From positions 3,596,001-3,660,000 of the forward strand of contig JAGUCH010000003.1 in assembly GCA_019096065.1 (NCBI GenBank): 64,000 bases of DNA, written 5' to 3'. The notes under the pieces were generated by a model, which was not told where the DNA came from, ran no database searches, and worked only from the letters and a program-made list of their open reading frames with translations. A program made the position numbers and the translations under genes. This DNA is from Paracyclopina nana (lineage: Eukaryota > Arthropoda > Copepoda > Cyclopoida > Cyclopettidae). This document shows positions 54,240 through 64,000 of this stretch, one piece after another (the first letter of the stretch is position 1; each line of letters opens with the position of its first letter).

Positions 54240-54731
54240 CTTTCTAGCTAAAAAGTGATGCGCATCTAAAAACTTCGCGACAACTTTAATTTCAAATTAT
54301 TCTTACAAGATTCATTAGGAATTCAGTAAAAAGTACCTTATACGCCTAACTGTAGTGCAAATGCACTTTTTACGCTGAATGAATTGCAATTTCCACCATC
54401 GCTTTTAGTGTTATAAAGTCGACTGCATCAGGACCTAATTTCAGCAAGGCCTACTGTACGAGCTCAGAATTAATTAAGTGCACACGAAATTCCGATTCAT
54501 ATAAATGTATTTTTTGGCCATCGATGTAGAACCTGTTTTCCTAATCAGCACCAAACTAATAATGCGCTACACTTCCTTATGAGTACATATGTAAGATATT
54601 TTTGCAGTTCCACAGTCCAGAATGTTTGTTTTCTTGAAAAAATCCTGTCTACAGATAAGAGTTACTGCGATATAGCATCTACTCAAATCTCGTCTTGAAC
54701 TTTGCACCAGTTTTGCAGCTGAAATTGTAAA
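54240..54731 (+). promoter_or_regulatory. Upstream region of DGAT1
   Basis: No gene is seen. Together with 44331-44480 it made up the roughly 640-bp head-to-head interval between the PLB-like gene and DGAT1 before element 3 inserted, so it should hold core promoter elements of DGAT1. I see no clear TATA plus initiator pair. Confidence 0.4.
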
Positions 54732-57700
54732 ATGGTGAAAAACAGTGACCTCTCCGATACGAATACCGACGATGAAGTCCTGCGACGCAGGCAGGTGCGC
54801 CTGCGCAGGTGTCCCAGCACCTCTAAGGTGGAGTCCATAGTGACTGAGGATGAGAAATTGCGGAGAGCTCAGCCTGACAAACCGTAAGTGAATTGTAAAC
54901 AATGGGGAAGGGTGGAAGGCCGAATATTCTGATTAATCCCAACGATAGCATCCACAAGCCCCGTGATTCCATTCTCTCGTGGGGATCGGAATTCACCAAT
55001 TATGAGGGCCTCGTCAACTGGGCCTTTCTTCTCCTGAGCATCGGTGGAATTCGCCTCTCTTTGGAGAACTTCAACAAATACGGCATACGAGTGAATCCCA
55101 GCGCGTGGTTTTATGCCATCTTTGGCAACCTCAATCCTTCCTCGGAGAACCAAGAGTACCCAACCCTCTTTCTCCTCATATGTAAGTTTGCAAACATTAA
55201 ATTGCCAATCCGTTTTCTTAAACGTTTATACCTTTTCAGACACAAATGTGCCCATCATCAGTGCCTGCTTCATCGAGAAACTTATGCACAAAAATTGGAT
55301 ATCTTGGACGTTTTGCAAGACGCTGCACATCATCAATTTGATGTCTGTCCTTCTCATACCTGTCTACGTGATCAACTTCAAATACGAGCATGTTGGACCA
55401 GGTAATAGTGTAGCAGGACGGGCTGGGTCACCTGTGAGTTTTTTATTAAGCAGCGCCCTAAATAATTATCACGCTTTCGCGTAAGATATGCTTTCTGAAA
55501 TGTAGAGGGCGCTTTGAAAAAATGAAATGACCTTAGGTGACCCAGCACGCCTCATAACTATTATATCACTGTTAATACCAATTGTTTGATGTTCAGTGCC
55601 CAAGCTACCAGAGGAATGCTTGGCAGATCCTAGGTGCTATGACGACAATTTGCACACCATAATTCGCCACCAAGTCTTCATATGGTGCCAATTACTAGCC
55701 GTAGCAGTCTACATAGTTTTGTTCTTGAAATTGTGGTCGTTTTGGCACTTTATGGAGGCTGTACGGTTTTTAGAGTCTACTACTACTACCCCTAAAAAAG
55801 TTGTTGCCGTTCAAGAGCCTCAGCAACAGCAGCCACAAAAGCAGCAACTGCAACAGCCTCAGAATATTAGCAACAGAAAATCGCGAAAAAATGCGAAAAA
55901 GAAAGCAGCAGCCCAAAAAAGGAGAAAGAGACAGCGTGGCAACAACAACCGAACCAGCAACAATGTTAATAGCAACTCAAGGCAGTTGAACTTGCCTCAA
56001 AATCCCTCAGTTGGTTGTCAAACAAGTTCTGAAACTTCAGGCAATTCCAAGTTTTTTTTAGCACTTTTGCTGCATGATTTGAGACTTTTGCAAAACTTCA
56101 TTAACCATACAGATGATGTGATACGAATGTTTGCTGCTGAAAAAAAATTCACTCCAGTTTTCAGCTCGTTTTTGCCAACTTTTTCGCATTCTATAAATAA
56201 GCCCGTTTGGCTTTAATCCATGTGATGAGGATGAGGATGCATGCAAGCTCATTCCGAATTAGTTTTCCAATCTGCGTTAATTTTTGGCAACTTTACAAAA
56301 ACTTTGATAATCTGGCTTTAATTCCTGACGAAGGACGAGGCAACATATTCTGAAGCTAGGATATAAATTAGGAAAAAGAACTTATGTGCAGGGAATATCG
56401 ATCATTTCACCATCTGCTGCTCTCTCTCTTTACTAACTTCCAGAGTATTATTGTGTTTTCTAACTTCTGCTGCAGCCATGGCCAGTCTGTCCTGTGGAAT
56501 TTATGCAGTCGTCTTTCTCAAATTGTGGTCCTATGTTCAAGTCAACCATTGGTGTCGCACTGCTGCTCTTAATCGTCCCAAGACACTGGCCAAGCAAAGG
56601 CACCAGTCCTTGGCGGAACTCTCGGCTCATCCAACTACTGCTCCAACTCTTCCAGGACCCAACTTAGCAACTGGCTTAACCAGTATTTTCAATTTCAGGC
56701 TCCTTCTATAGCATAAAGTCCGTGCTCGACTCAAATGAGTCAAATCAAAACAACATTTATAATTCAAGCTCTCATATAGAGAAAAGTATAGGTGGCGTTG
56801 CTGCTGTTTTTAAAAGAACTCAAGGCGACCCAGCACGGGCGTGTCTTAACTTTGCAAGTGAACAAGAGTTCTTTTAAAAAGCAAAGCACTTTGAAGCTCT
56901 TTCAACTTAGTTAAAGAACTATTTCACGGCTTCATAAAAGTTGACTTCATGAAGAAGAAGACTGATGCAATAGAAGGAGTCTCAAATGACACACATTTTC
57001 ATACTTTAACCAACTCCAACCAGTGAAGCTGTATCCTAATTGGAAATCAGATCTTTGCATGTTGGCTGCAAGGTTGGAGTGTCGAGTTGAACTAATTATA
57101 TGGTCTTTGTGCGCAGGAAAACCCCGGCTTTCATCGATGAGGGACAGCTTTGGTAATTCGGTGGTTCAATATCCGGACAACTTGAGCCTGAAGGACATCT
57201 ACTACTTTTGGCTTGCACCGACTTTGTGCTACGAGCTCAACTTTCCGCGAAGTGGAAGAATCCGAAAAATGTTCCTTCTCAGACGCGCCTTGGAAGTTGT
57301 CGTTGGAACTAATATTGCTTTGGCTCTCGCGCAACAATGGATCATTCCAAGTGTGGTCAACTCTTTGATACCATTTTCGGTACTGTATCGATTAGTCAAC
57401 TTTGGCCATTAATGTCAGCCCTAGCTGCTGCTATAGCTTTTTCTATCTGTAGAGGGCCTATTTTTTCTGTCCAACTTTAAAGCTTAAATCGAATTCTTTT
57501 GTAATTACTTTCCCCCTTTTTCTTGCAGAATATGGAGTTTTCGCGAGCTATTGAGCGCATCTTAAAGCTGGCCTTGCCCAATCATCTGATTTGGCTGACC
57601 TTTTTCTACCTGCTCTTCCACTCGTTTTTAAACACGATGGGCGAAATTTTGAGCTTTGCCGACCGCAACTTTTACAATGATTGGTGGAATTCAGACGACA

Positions 57701-58315
57701 TCATCAACTTTTGGAAGTCGTGGAATCTGCCAGTGCATCGTTGGGCTGTTCGGCACCTCTACAAGCCGCTACTGAATCGTGGCTGTACAGCATTTCAGGC
57801 CTCCTTCCTCGTCTTTCTTGTATCGGCCTTGCTACACGAGTATCTCGTATCCGTGCCCCTTCGGATGTTCAAATACTACGCCTTCCTAGGCATGATTCTT
57901 CAGGTAACTGCATTTTTCTTGAAAGTCGTGCTGGACCGTTCATGTTCAGTTGCGTTCGCAGCGCCCTCTGCAAATTCTTCAGTCAAACTTTCCTTATATA
58001 CTAGATATTGCAGAGGGCGCTGCTAATTAATTATGAGCCAACCAAGGGTGACCCAACCCGTAGTAAACTGTAGCATATTTGCCCATGAATACTTCTACTT
58101 TGTTCCAGGTTCCTTTGATGGTAATCAGCCAACATGCGAAAACTTTAATTGGCAAACGTGCAGGAAACTTGGTTGTCTGGCTGTCCCTCATCATAGGGCA
58201 GCCTTTAGCCTTGATGATGTACTACCACGATTTTGTCGTGGCTCATTATGGCAGCGAGTTAATCGCAACATTTGGCACCATGAAAAGCAGCAGTAACATC
58301 AGCCCCTCTGACTGA
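54732..58315 (+). CDS. DGAT1: Diacylglycerol O-acyltransferase 1 (DGAT1, MBOAT family)
   Basis: The seven exons are 54732-54883, 54919-55181, 55240-55401, 56476-56682, 57117-57379, 57529-57903 and 58109-58315; all phases agree and the product is about 542 residues. The enzyme makes triacylglycerol from diacylglycerol and acyl-CoA in the ER membrane. Landmarks are [52 protein letters not shown], and [12 protein letters not shown] with the catalytic His, then [20 protein letters not shown]. The donor after exon 4 (56682, ACCA|GTATTT) is weak but gives the right phase. The first intron would be only 35 nt; a start at the ATG at 54902 would avoid it but loses the conserved N-terminal segment. A second candidate fourth exon lies at 55597. 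Confidence 0.9.
55411..55556. repeat. Palindromic repeat, copy A (DGAT1 intron 3)
   Basis: The outer arms GCTGGGTCACCT (55422-55433) and AGGTGACCCAGC (55535-55546) are exact reverse complements. The inner arms AGCGCCCT (55452-55459) and AGGGCGCT (55506-55513) are too. The inner right arm reads AGAGGGCGC, a CTCF-like core. Related copies lie at 57928-58060, 59437-59484 and 56790-56837. Confidence 0.65.
55597..56216 (+). CDS. DGAT1: Alternative exon 4 of DGAT1 with a truncating Gln/Asn-rich tail
   Basis: A good acceptor (GTTCAG at 55591-55596) opens this exon in the same phase as exon 4 at 56476. Its segment [20 protein letters not shown] clearly parallels [19 protein letters not shown] of that exon, so it looks like a duplicated exon. 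Beyond it the frame continues through a Gln-, Asn- and Lys/Arg-rich stretch to a stop at 56216. Used without an internal donor it would end the protein before the catalytic half. Whether a donor rejoins exon 5 is unclear. Confidence 0.5.
56790..56837. repeat. Half copy of the palindromic repeat (DGAT1 intron 4)
   Basis: AGGTGGCGTT at 56790 and AGGCGACCCAGCACG at 56823 have the same 33-bp spacing as in the right half of the other copies. The left half is not recognisable. Confidence 0.45.
57928..58060. repeat. Palindromic repeat, copy B (DGAT1 intron 6)
   Basis: GCAGCGCCCTCTGC (57958-57971) and GCAGAGGGCGCTGC (58010-58023) form a perfect 14-bp inverted repeat. Weaker outer arms are GTGCTGGACC on the left and GGGTGACCCAACCCG on the right. 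Both inner arms contain the CTCF-like AGAGGGCGC. Confidence 0.65.
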
Positions 58316-59167
58316 GAGGACACCACCCCATTTTAGCTTTGCATTCATAATATTATGGGCAATTTGAGCTCAAACAGAATAAAAACGCGAGCACGAGCCA
58401 TGAGAGATAAAAATGCGTCTGTCTAGCCTCTATTGTCGCGTCCTCTATTTTATGAGGCTCCCTGCTGCTACTATTTTGCCAATAGGTTAAAACTCCCTAT
58501 GCATACTGTGGATGCCATTGCGTTTTTCAGGGAGCTTTCAGGATTTACTACAATGTGTCTGAGCGTGGCTATAGAGACTCTATATACGAGTTCTATGCTG
58601 ATTTAAAAGTGTCACTATTTTAAGCTAAGCCAATTAAAGTTCCATGGCAACCATAATTGCAAAAGTCTCATGGTTTCGAATTTTTTGAAAATTATGTTTA
58701 ATACATCTTTTTTAAAGGTAAGCGCCTTTACGCAGCGCAAGATAAATGTCCCGTTAATGTGGGAAAGTCTGAAAATGCACCGAGGAAGCGTTGACAAATA
58801 TTGAAAAGTATATTTCTTCTCTCATTTTCAATGCACATCAATAAAAATGAAAGGTTGCAGCGGTTTTTTTTATAATAATGATGATGAAGCAAAAAATGTC
58901 ATTGAGACTAGGCCACGGTGAGCTAGCTTTGTGTAGTAATAATTAGAACGAATGAATAATTAGGTACATATACATCTTAGTTCACACAATAATTGATTGG
59001 TATCGTATTTACAACCACTATGTTCACTGTTCATTATAAATACTGAGAAAATCCTATATGGTATGGTAGTAAAAAGTGTCCGGATATTAGTGCTGTTGCA
59101 CAAACAGTACAGTGGTGGTACACTTTGCTGCATAATATCGTGGTTAGACGTCAGTCACTTGGATTTC
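58316..59167. other. Convergent 3' region between DGAT1 and Fas2
   Basis: No gene is seen. It contains AATAAA-type signals in both directions (for example near 58379) and should be the two 3' UTRs. Confidence 0.5.
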
Positions 59168-62100
59168 TTAGACAGCCGAGTCTTTGGCCACTGAGATGGC
59201 TGCTTTGCCATTTTTGCTAGATGATGTGACGATTGTGTCTTTTGGAATTCCACCATCAATTAGGGGATCTCGTTCGTGATGATTGTTCCTGCAAAAAAAG
59301 AGCGCTTTTGAAAGGATATTTAGGAAGGTGAAATATGGCAGTTCAGCCATCTGCTATCAAATATCTTTTGTCACTAAATATATGCCCGAAAATTGGGCTT
59401 TTAGCTACATGTTGAACGAAAGTTTTGCGAAAATGTAGAGGGCGCTTCCTAGCCTGAAAAGACCAGTGTAGGTGACCCGGCACGGCATACATTGAAACCT
59501 GCGCGCAAATCAAAATACCTGAATAACGTTTTTAAGAAAGTATTTTAAAAGCTGAAAATCGTGCGTCATAAAATGTGTCCTGTCAAACATCGACCATTTT
59601 GGGCTGCCTGCTTTTCACTGGGCTGCTGCCGTTGTAAAGCACTTGAAAGTCCCCGAAATCTTTGGTCTTGCGAAAGTTTCCCAAGTCGAGGCTGAAGCCT
59701 GAGGTCGAGGTCGTCGTCGCGGCTGAGGTACCAAAGACGTTTTCGGATGAGTGCGCGAGATCACGAGACATTCTCGTCAACTTGTTGAGGTCGCTCAGCT
59801 TGGCCTCGAGGCCGCCGCTCTTTTTCTTCTGCTGCTGCTGCATCACGGGGGCCATCTTTAAAGTGAAGGACAACGAGGCCGGAGAGGCCACTACCGAGGA
59901 TGAAGCGAGTTGAGGCTTTTTTATGACGCCACTGGCCTTGGCTATTGCTGGTTCAATCACATCTGGTGGAATTGAATAGTAATGCTCGTTCGGCGTCGGT
60001 GGAGGCTGCGGCGGCCTCTTCGGCCTTCTCACGGAGTCATATAGTGGCTCAGCTTGGATTATTTTTCTCGGCTGATTGAGCGTCCAATCAGAAATGGCTT
60101 TCTGATAAATCTTATGATGCTCGTCATAATAAGGAGTTTCGAGGCCAGTGCTTTTAGCGAGGCTGAGGATATCGGCCTCGCTGCGAGCTGCATACAGCCA
60201 GTGCTGCTGATTCTGCTGATGGCCAAGTAGAGGCTCTTCCGAAGTTGAATTGGACCTCTTTGGAGGCTGCTGATGCATATTTTGAATTCTTGACCTCGCA
60301 GAGCGGCCTCCGCCAACTTGTTGGCCTCGCGGAACTTGACGGCCTCGAACTGATGCATACATCGAGCTAGCAGCATTGTTGGAAGGAAGTAGTAGTTGCT
60401 GGCTACGATCGGCCTCCGAGGCTGTCAATATCTCCCTCCTGTCACTTCCGACTCTGAGGATCATGAATTGGTACAAGTCAGCAGAATTGGAATAAGATAT
60501 CGCTGAGGTGGACAAGGGACACGGCCCAATAACAATCACGACAAGTTTGACAGGACACATAAATACACTTTTTTCAAGCATTTTCCCACTCACCCGTTAT
60601 TCGTGTTGTTTAAGCTTTGCTCCTTCAAAATTGGTGGTTGTCCTCTCTTTTCGCTGCAATGAAGAAAAAACTGCATTAGTATCATAACAAATAGCTTATG
60701 GAGGTGAAAGCTCACTTCTTTTTGGCCTTGTTCAGCTTGGCAGACTTTTTCTTCGCCCTCTTGCAAACCATGTACGTAATGCCCGTTCTGTTGATCTTAA
60801 AGCAAGCCAGATCAACTAGGATGAAGCCGAGAAGGAGGATTGCCACGATTGCCCCAATGATGGCTCCCAAGGGAACCGAAGCCTCTTGGAATGGTGGCAG
60901 GGTGGAATATTCCCCAGTTCCTGAGCACATAAACAGTTTTAACTTCATTTGTAATCATCAAGAGCCTCAAGGGGTTTCTTAGCAGCATAGAGCTTTCCTC
61001 GATCTGCTGTGATCATACGTTTATTTCACTTTTGCACATTTTTGTTGATATCAGCAAGATTGCCTATACAGTCGGAGTCCTCTCAGTCAAACACATTTTA
61101 CAAGTACACTAGGACATTAAAAAGTGGACAGCAGACACAAATTAAAACTGAAATGCAAGAGTACACATACAGTATACTGTAGTAGTGATATAATCGGTAG
61201 CAAGAATATTTGCTGCAACAAAAAGCTGCCTGCCCTTTTTACTCTGCTGCTGCTTTAATTTAATTACATAATTTAGAATTCTTAGCATGTGGAATCTGTG
61301 ATTTGGCCCCAGAGTCTATTTTCGAAGGGCCTCGTTTGCTTGCAGCAGCTGTCGCGCGCGCGCTCAGACAGCTGATGCGCGCGCGCGTGTTCTACTTAGT
61401 AGTAAATGTAAAATGTGAATGATGGAGTGCAATAGCTGATGGTGGCAACATTACTGAACAATAATGGAGGTGTGCAATATGGTAATTCGTGATCTTTTTT
61501 GTAAAAAACTCGCGGCTAATCAAAATATGTCTATTGTTAGGTTATGACAAAAGTAGGAAAGCTCTCATGTACGATGATGATACTAATAGTAATGATTAGG
61601 GGTGCAAAATTATTGTGCTACAAATTCTACATGCTAGGAGCTCTAAAAAATAAAACTAAAACTCAGAGATGGAAGGTGAGAAATAGAAATAGAGAGAAAG
61701 AACCTAAAAACATGTCAGCAGAGAGGAAAATGGCAGGCAGCTTTTTTCACAATATTTGTTGGTGTTTCTAGTTGAAAAACGAGACTCATAGTAGTTGTAT
61801 CTTACACACACGCATACTTGATTGTTGTATATAGTTCCTCAGATCTTTTTTGTCAGTATTTGACCAACTCAACATAATTTTGCTTGAAAGCTGTAAAACA
61901 CCCACCTAGGTAAAGTGTTTGGGCTACTTTGCATCAGTTTTTTTCTTTCTAAAAGTAAACTAAAGGGGACTGGAAGTTGTTTGAGCCTAAACGCAATTAC
62001 TGAGTAGAAAAACGGGTGGTAGTACTGTGGTAGCAATATAATATCACGCCGAAATTAGTCGTAGATGTTGCTGTATTGGTCATGGAGGATGATTACAGAA

Positions 62101-64000
62101 AAGAGCAGCAGATTATTAGGCACACAATTTGACTATAAAGAACAGCCATGTAGGAAGTAGTTGCAGCAATATGGCCTCCGTTGTTGTAAAAGCCCTGCGA
62201 GTTCGGAGTGGGGATCGAATTTGGCTGATTAGGATCTACGAAAAAAGACAGAAGATGTCACACGTACCCTACGACACTACACAGTTGCATTAAAGTCCCT
62301 CGGAATATTTGTATAAAAGTAAAATGTAGCAGTAAGAGAATTAAGAGAAGAGAAGAGAGTAGATCATAGGCGAAAGTAGGATTTGATGATGCTCTTACCT
62401 CTGGCCGTTTTGATCACCAAACGCGAGCTGGGCGAGAAGCCAATACTGTTGTGGGCCCTGATTTCAATAAGGTGATACGTGTTGGGATACAGGTTTGTGA
62501 TGAGGTATCGCACATTGCCGGGGTGGGGGATTTCAGTGCGGAACAGGTCCCCTCGTCGCACCCACTGCATGCTGGAGGGGTCGAAGGTCACGGGGTAGAA
62601 TGAGATTTCGAAAAAGTCGATGACTTCGCCATTGTCTTCGGGCAAGTACCAAGACAGCTCGTATCGATCAGAGGAGGTCAAGTTGAGCACTTCGTTCTCC
62701 ATCACTTGACCCTGAAATAATAAAAGATCATATTTTTTTGAATTCCTTTGGCTGACGTCATGTCTGCATTTTTATGCGCATGCATGTTGGCTGTCATGTC
62801 TCTCTTACCATGGTATTGATACGAGGCTTTTCTGGTGGTCCTCTTTGTGGCATTGTCAACTGCTTTCCTGCTCCCCATTCACTAAATCCAACAAGATTTT
62901 TCGATCCAAATCGGAAATCGTACGTTGTTGTCGGCTGAAGGTTTTCCAAGATGTAGAATCCGGAGTTGCCTGCGCAGATAGCATAATATAAGATATAATA
63001 ACACTTACAGATTTTAATAATACTGATCCCCAAGATGGCATAGTGATTTGCTCAAGTCGAAAGTGCGCGCAAAACTAAACTCGATTGCCAGAAATGCCGA
63101 ATTGTCTTAATAGTGAAAAAATCCACTTCTGGTATTTTCTATGAATTGGCGCCATCCAAAGAGGCAGTGCTAAAATCCTGAACTACTGAGTAACTGGCTC
63201 CAGGCTGTATTGAGCACTTGAAAGGTCCACGGAAATCAACTTACTTGCTGGCCATACTCTTCGTTTGGCATTATCCCATTCTTTGGTCGACTCTTTGTAT
63301 TCCACAGCATAGGAATCAATAGGCAGGCCTCCAGTGTTATGCGGTGGCACAAATCTGAATTGGATCGTCGTGGCTGTCACCTTGTCAGTCACGGATTGCT
63401 GGATCGTTCCTGGCTCTTTGGCCTCTAATAGCTCAATCTCGTAAAATGCCTCTCCGTGGGGGTTGATCGCCTTGCAGGTATACCGGCCGTAATACTGCAA
63501 ATCCAGGGGAGTGACAATCAGATCTGATCGAGGCCCGTGGCCATACACGCGATAATTGCGGTCAATGATTTCTCGGTTGATTTCCCGGTCGCGATACCAC
63601 CAAGTGATGGTGGCATTGGGTATGGCTGTGGCAATGCATGTCAAGTTGATCGGGTTCTGGTCCCAGCTCCATTGCTCCGACATCGGTTGCTCCTCAAACG
63701 TAGGTGGAAATTCGACCTGTGGACAAAAATAAAAATGTGCATTTTCGAAAAGTTATGATCTCAAATCCTATACCTGGATGTGACCAGATTTGAAGAATTG
63801 CCCACCCTCGTTTCGGGCTTGGCACTCGTACAATCCATCATCTTTGCGCTGCACTCCGTTGATAATCAACTCCGAGACCTTCCATCTATCAAGCAGAAAA
63901 GTGATATCAACTCGCGAGCATTTGGCAAGAAAATTCCTGACTTACTCCTGCTCTCCTTCAGTATAATCCGGGGCTCGTTCCACTCTCTCCTCCACGTAAA
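59168..64000 (-). CDS. Fas2: Fasciclin-2 (NCAM family), 3' half with alternative endings
   Basis: The gene enters from the right edge. Shared exons are 64000-63946 (partial), 63885-63774, 63716-63245, 62969-62809 and 62711-62399. They encode the end of one Ig domain (DDGLYECQARNEGG), a complete Ig (LTCIATAIPNATITWWYRD to YYGRYTCKA) and two FN3 domains, the C-terminal layout of Fas2/NCAM. The membrane form uses exons 60920-60716 (transmembrane, GAIIGAIVAILLLGFILVDL), 60653-60594 and 59288-59168. It ends in DSAV, a class I PDZ ligand like that by which insect Fas2 binds Discs-large. Other endings are listed separately. The protein is a homophilic adhesion molecule of axons and synapses. All exon phases agree. 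Confidence 0.85.
59437..59484. repeat. Half copy of the palindromic repeat (Fas2 intron)
   Basis: AGAGGGCGCT at 59437-59446 is followed 33 bp later by AGGTGACCCGGCACG (59470-59484), as in the right half of copies A and B. Confidence 0.55.
59583..60453 (-). CDS. Fas2: Alternative long cytoplasmic tail exon of Fas2
   Basis: A CCTCAG acceptor at 60454-60455 opens a frame of 289 residues in exactly the phase left by the exon ending at 60594. It carries a proline-rich SH3-ligand-like stretch (RPKRPPQPPPTP), tyrosines in short acidic contexts and a C terminus of MVDV, which could be another PDZ ligand. If this exon is skipped, the DSAV exon is joined instead. I do not recognise the sequence from other Fas2 proteins; assignment to this gene rests on phase and position. 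Confidence 0.5.
61346..61389. repeat. Duplicated CAGCTG plus CG-alternating tract in a Fas2 intron
   Basis: Two units of CAGCTG followed by a (CG)n run of 8-10 bases lie side by side, separated by CTCAGA. The E-box sequence occurs in both. Alternating CG can form Z-DNA. Confidence 0.7.
62093..62235 (-). CDS. Fas2: Alternative GPI-anchor exon of Fas2
   Basis: An acceptor (TTCGTAG) opens an exon in the same phase as the transmembrane exon. It encodes about 46 residues: a polar Pro/Asn-rich linker, a small-residue cluster (NNGG) and a hydrophobic C terminus (IVCLIICCSFL) followed directly by a stop. This is a GPI-attachment signal. Insect Fas2 is known to have GPI-linked isoforms, so this supports the gene assignment. 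Confidence 0.7.

Noticed and set aside
1-64000. CRISPR arrays, rRNA or bacterial operons
   Set aside because: No regularly spaced short repeats, no rRNA signatures, and clear spliceosomal introns show a eukaryotic genome.

Overview
The window is animal nuclear DNA, most likely from an arthropod. Host genes carry short GT-AG introns (mostly about 58-90 nt, one apparently 35 nt), and recognisable host products include Fringe, Fasciclin-2, DGAT1, a phospholipase B-like protein and an R3HDM4-like protein. Fas2 has both a GPI-type and a transmembrane ending and a C-terminal S-A-V, as in insects. The species cannot be named; a small-intron pancrustacean would fit.

Positions 1 to about 26,470 are mobile DNA. 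Element 1 enters from the left edge and runs to about 20.3 kb. It carries gag, a protease ORF and a very long Ty3-like pol. After these come genes not expected in a retrotransposon: two tandem 210-residue genes resembling the DUF5662 family, an antisense gene that appears to have three exons, a two-exon gene of unknown function and a membrane glycoprotein with the layout of an envelope. Several of these units have an internal TATA box and an arthropod-type initiator at 32-33 bp spacing. Element 2 (about 20.3-26.47 kb) is a Ty3/errantivirus-like provirus with no visible gag or 5' LTR, a broken pol and an intact env. Its 3' LTR lies in the last exon of a seven-transmembrane receptor gene.

Positions 26.5-44.3 kb hold host genes: a receptor gene (minus) whose tail now reads into the LTR, an R3HDM4-like gene (plus), a second receptor paralogue (minus), fringe (minus), a degenerate trehalose-phosphate-synthase-like gene (minus) and a phospholipase B-like gene (minus). 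Two gene-poor stretches (30.9-34.2 and 36.3-40.9 kb) lie between them.

Element 3 (44,481-54,239) is a complete BEL/Pao-type retrotransposon. It has identical 184-bp LTRs, a 5-bp target duplication, a lysine-type primer site, a gag-pol interrupted by one TGA and one frameshift, and an extra third ORF interrupted by one TGA. It sits in the head-to-head interval between the phospholipase B-like gene and DGAT1.

Positions 54.7-64 kb hold DGAT1 (plus), with two candidate alternative fourth exons, and the 3' half of Fas2 (minus), with alternative GPI, transmembrane and two cytoplasmic endings. The introns and intergenic DNA here carry a small palindromic repeat family whose inner arms match the insect CTCF core.
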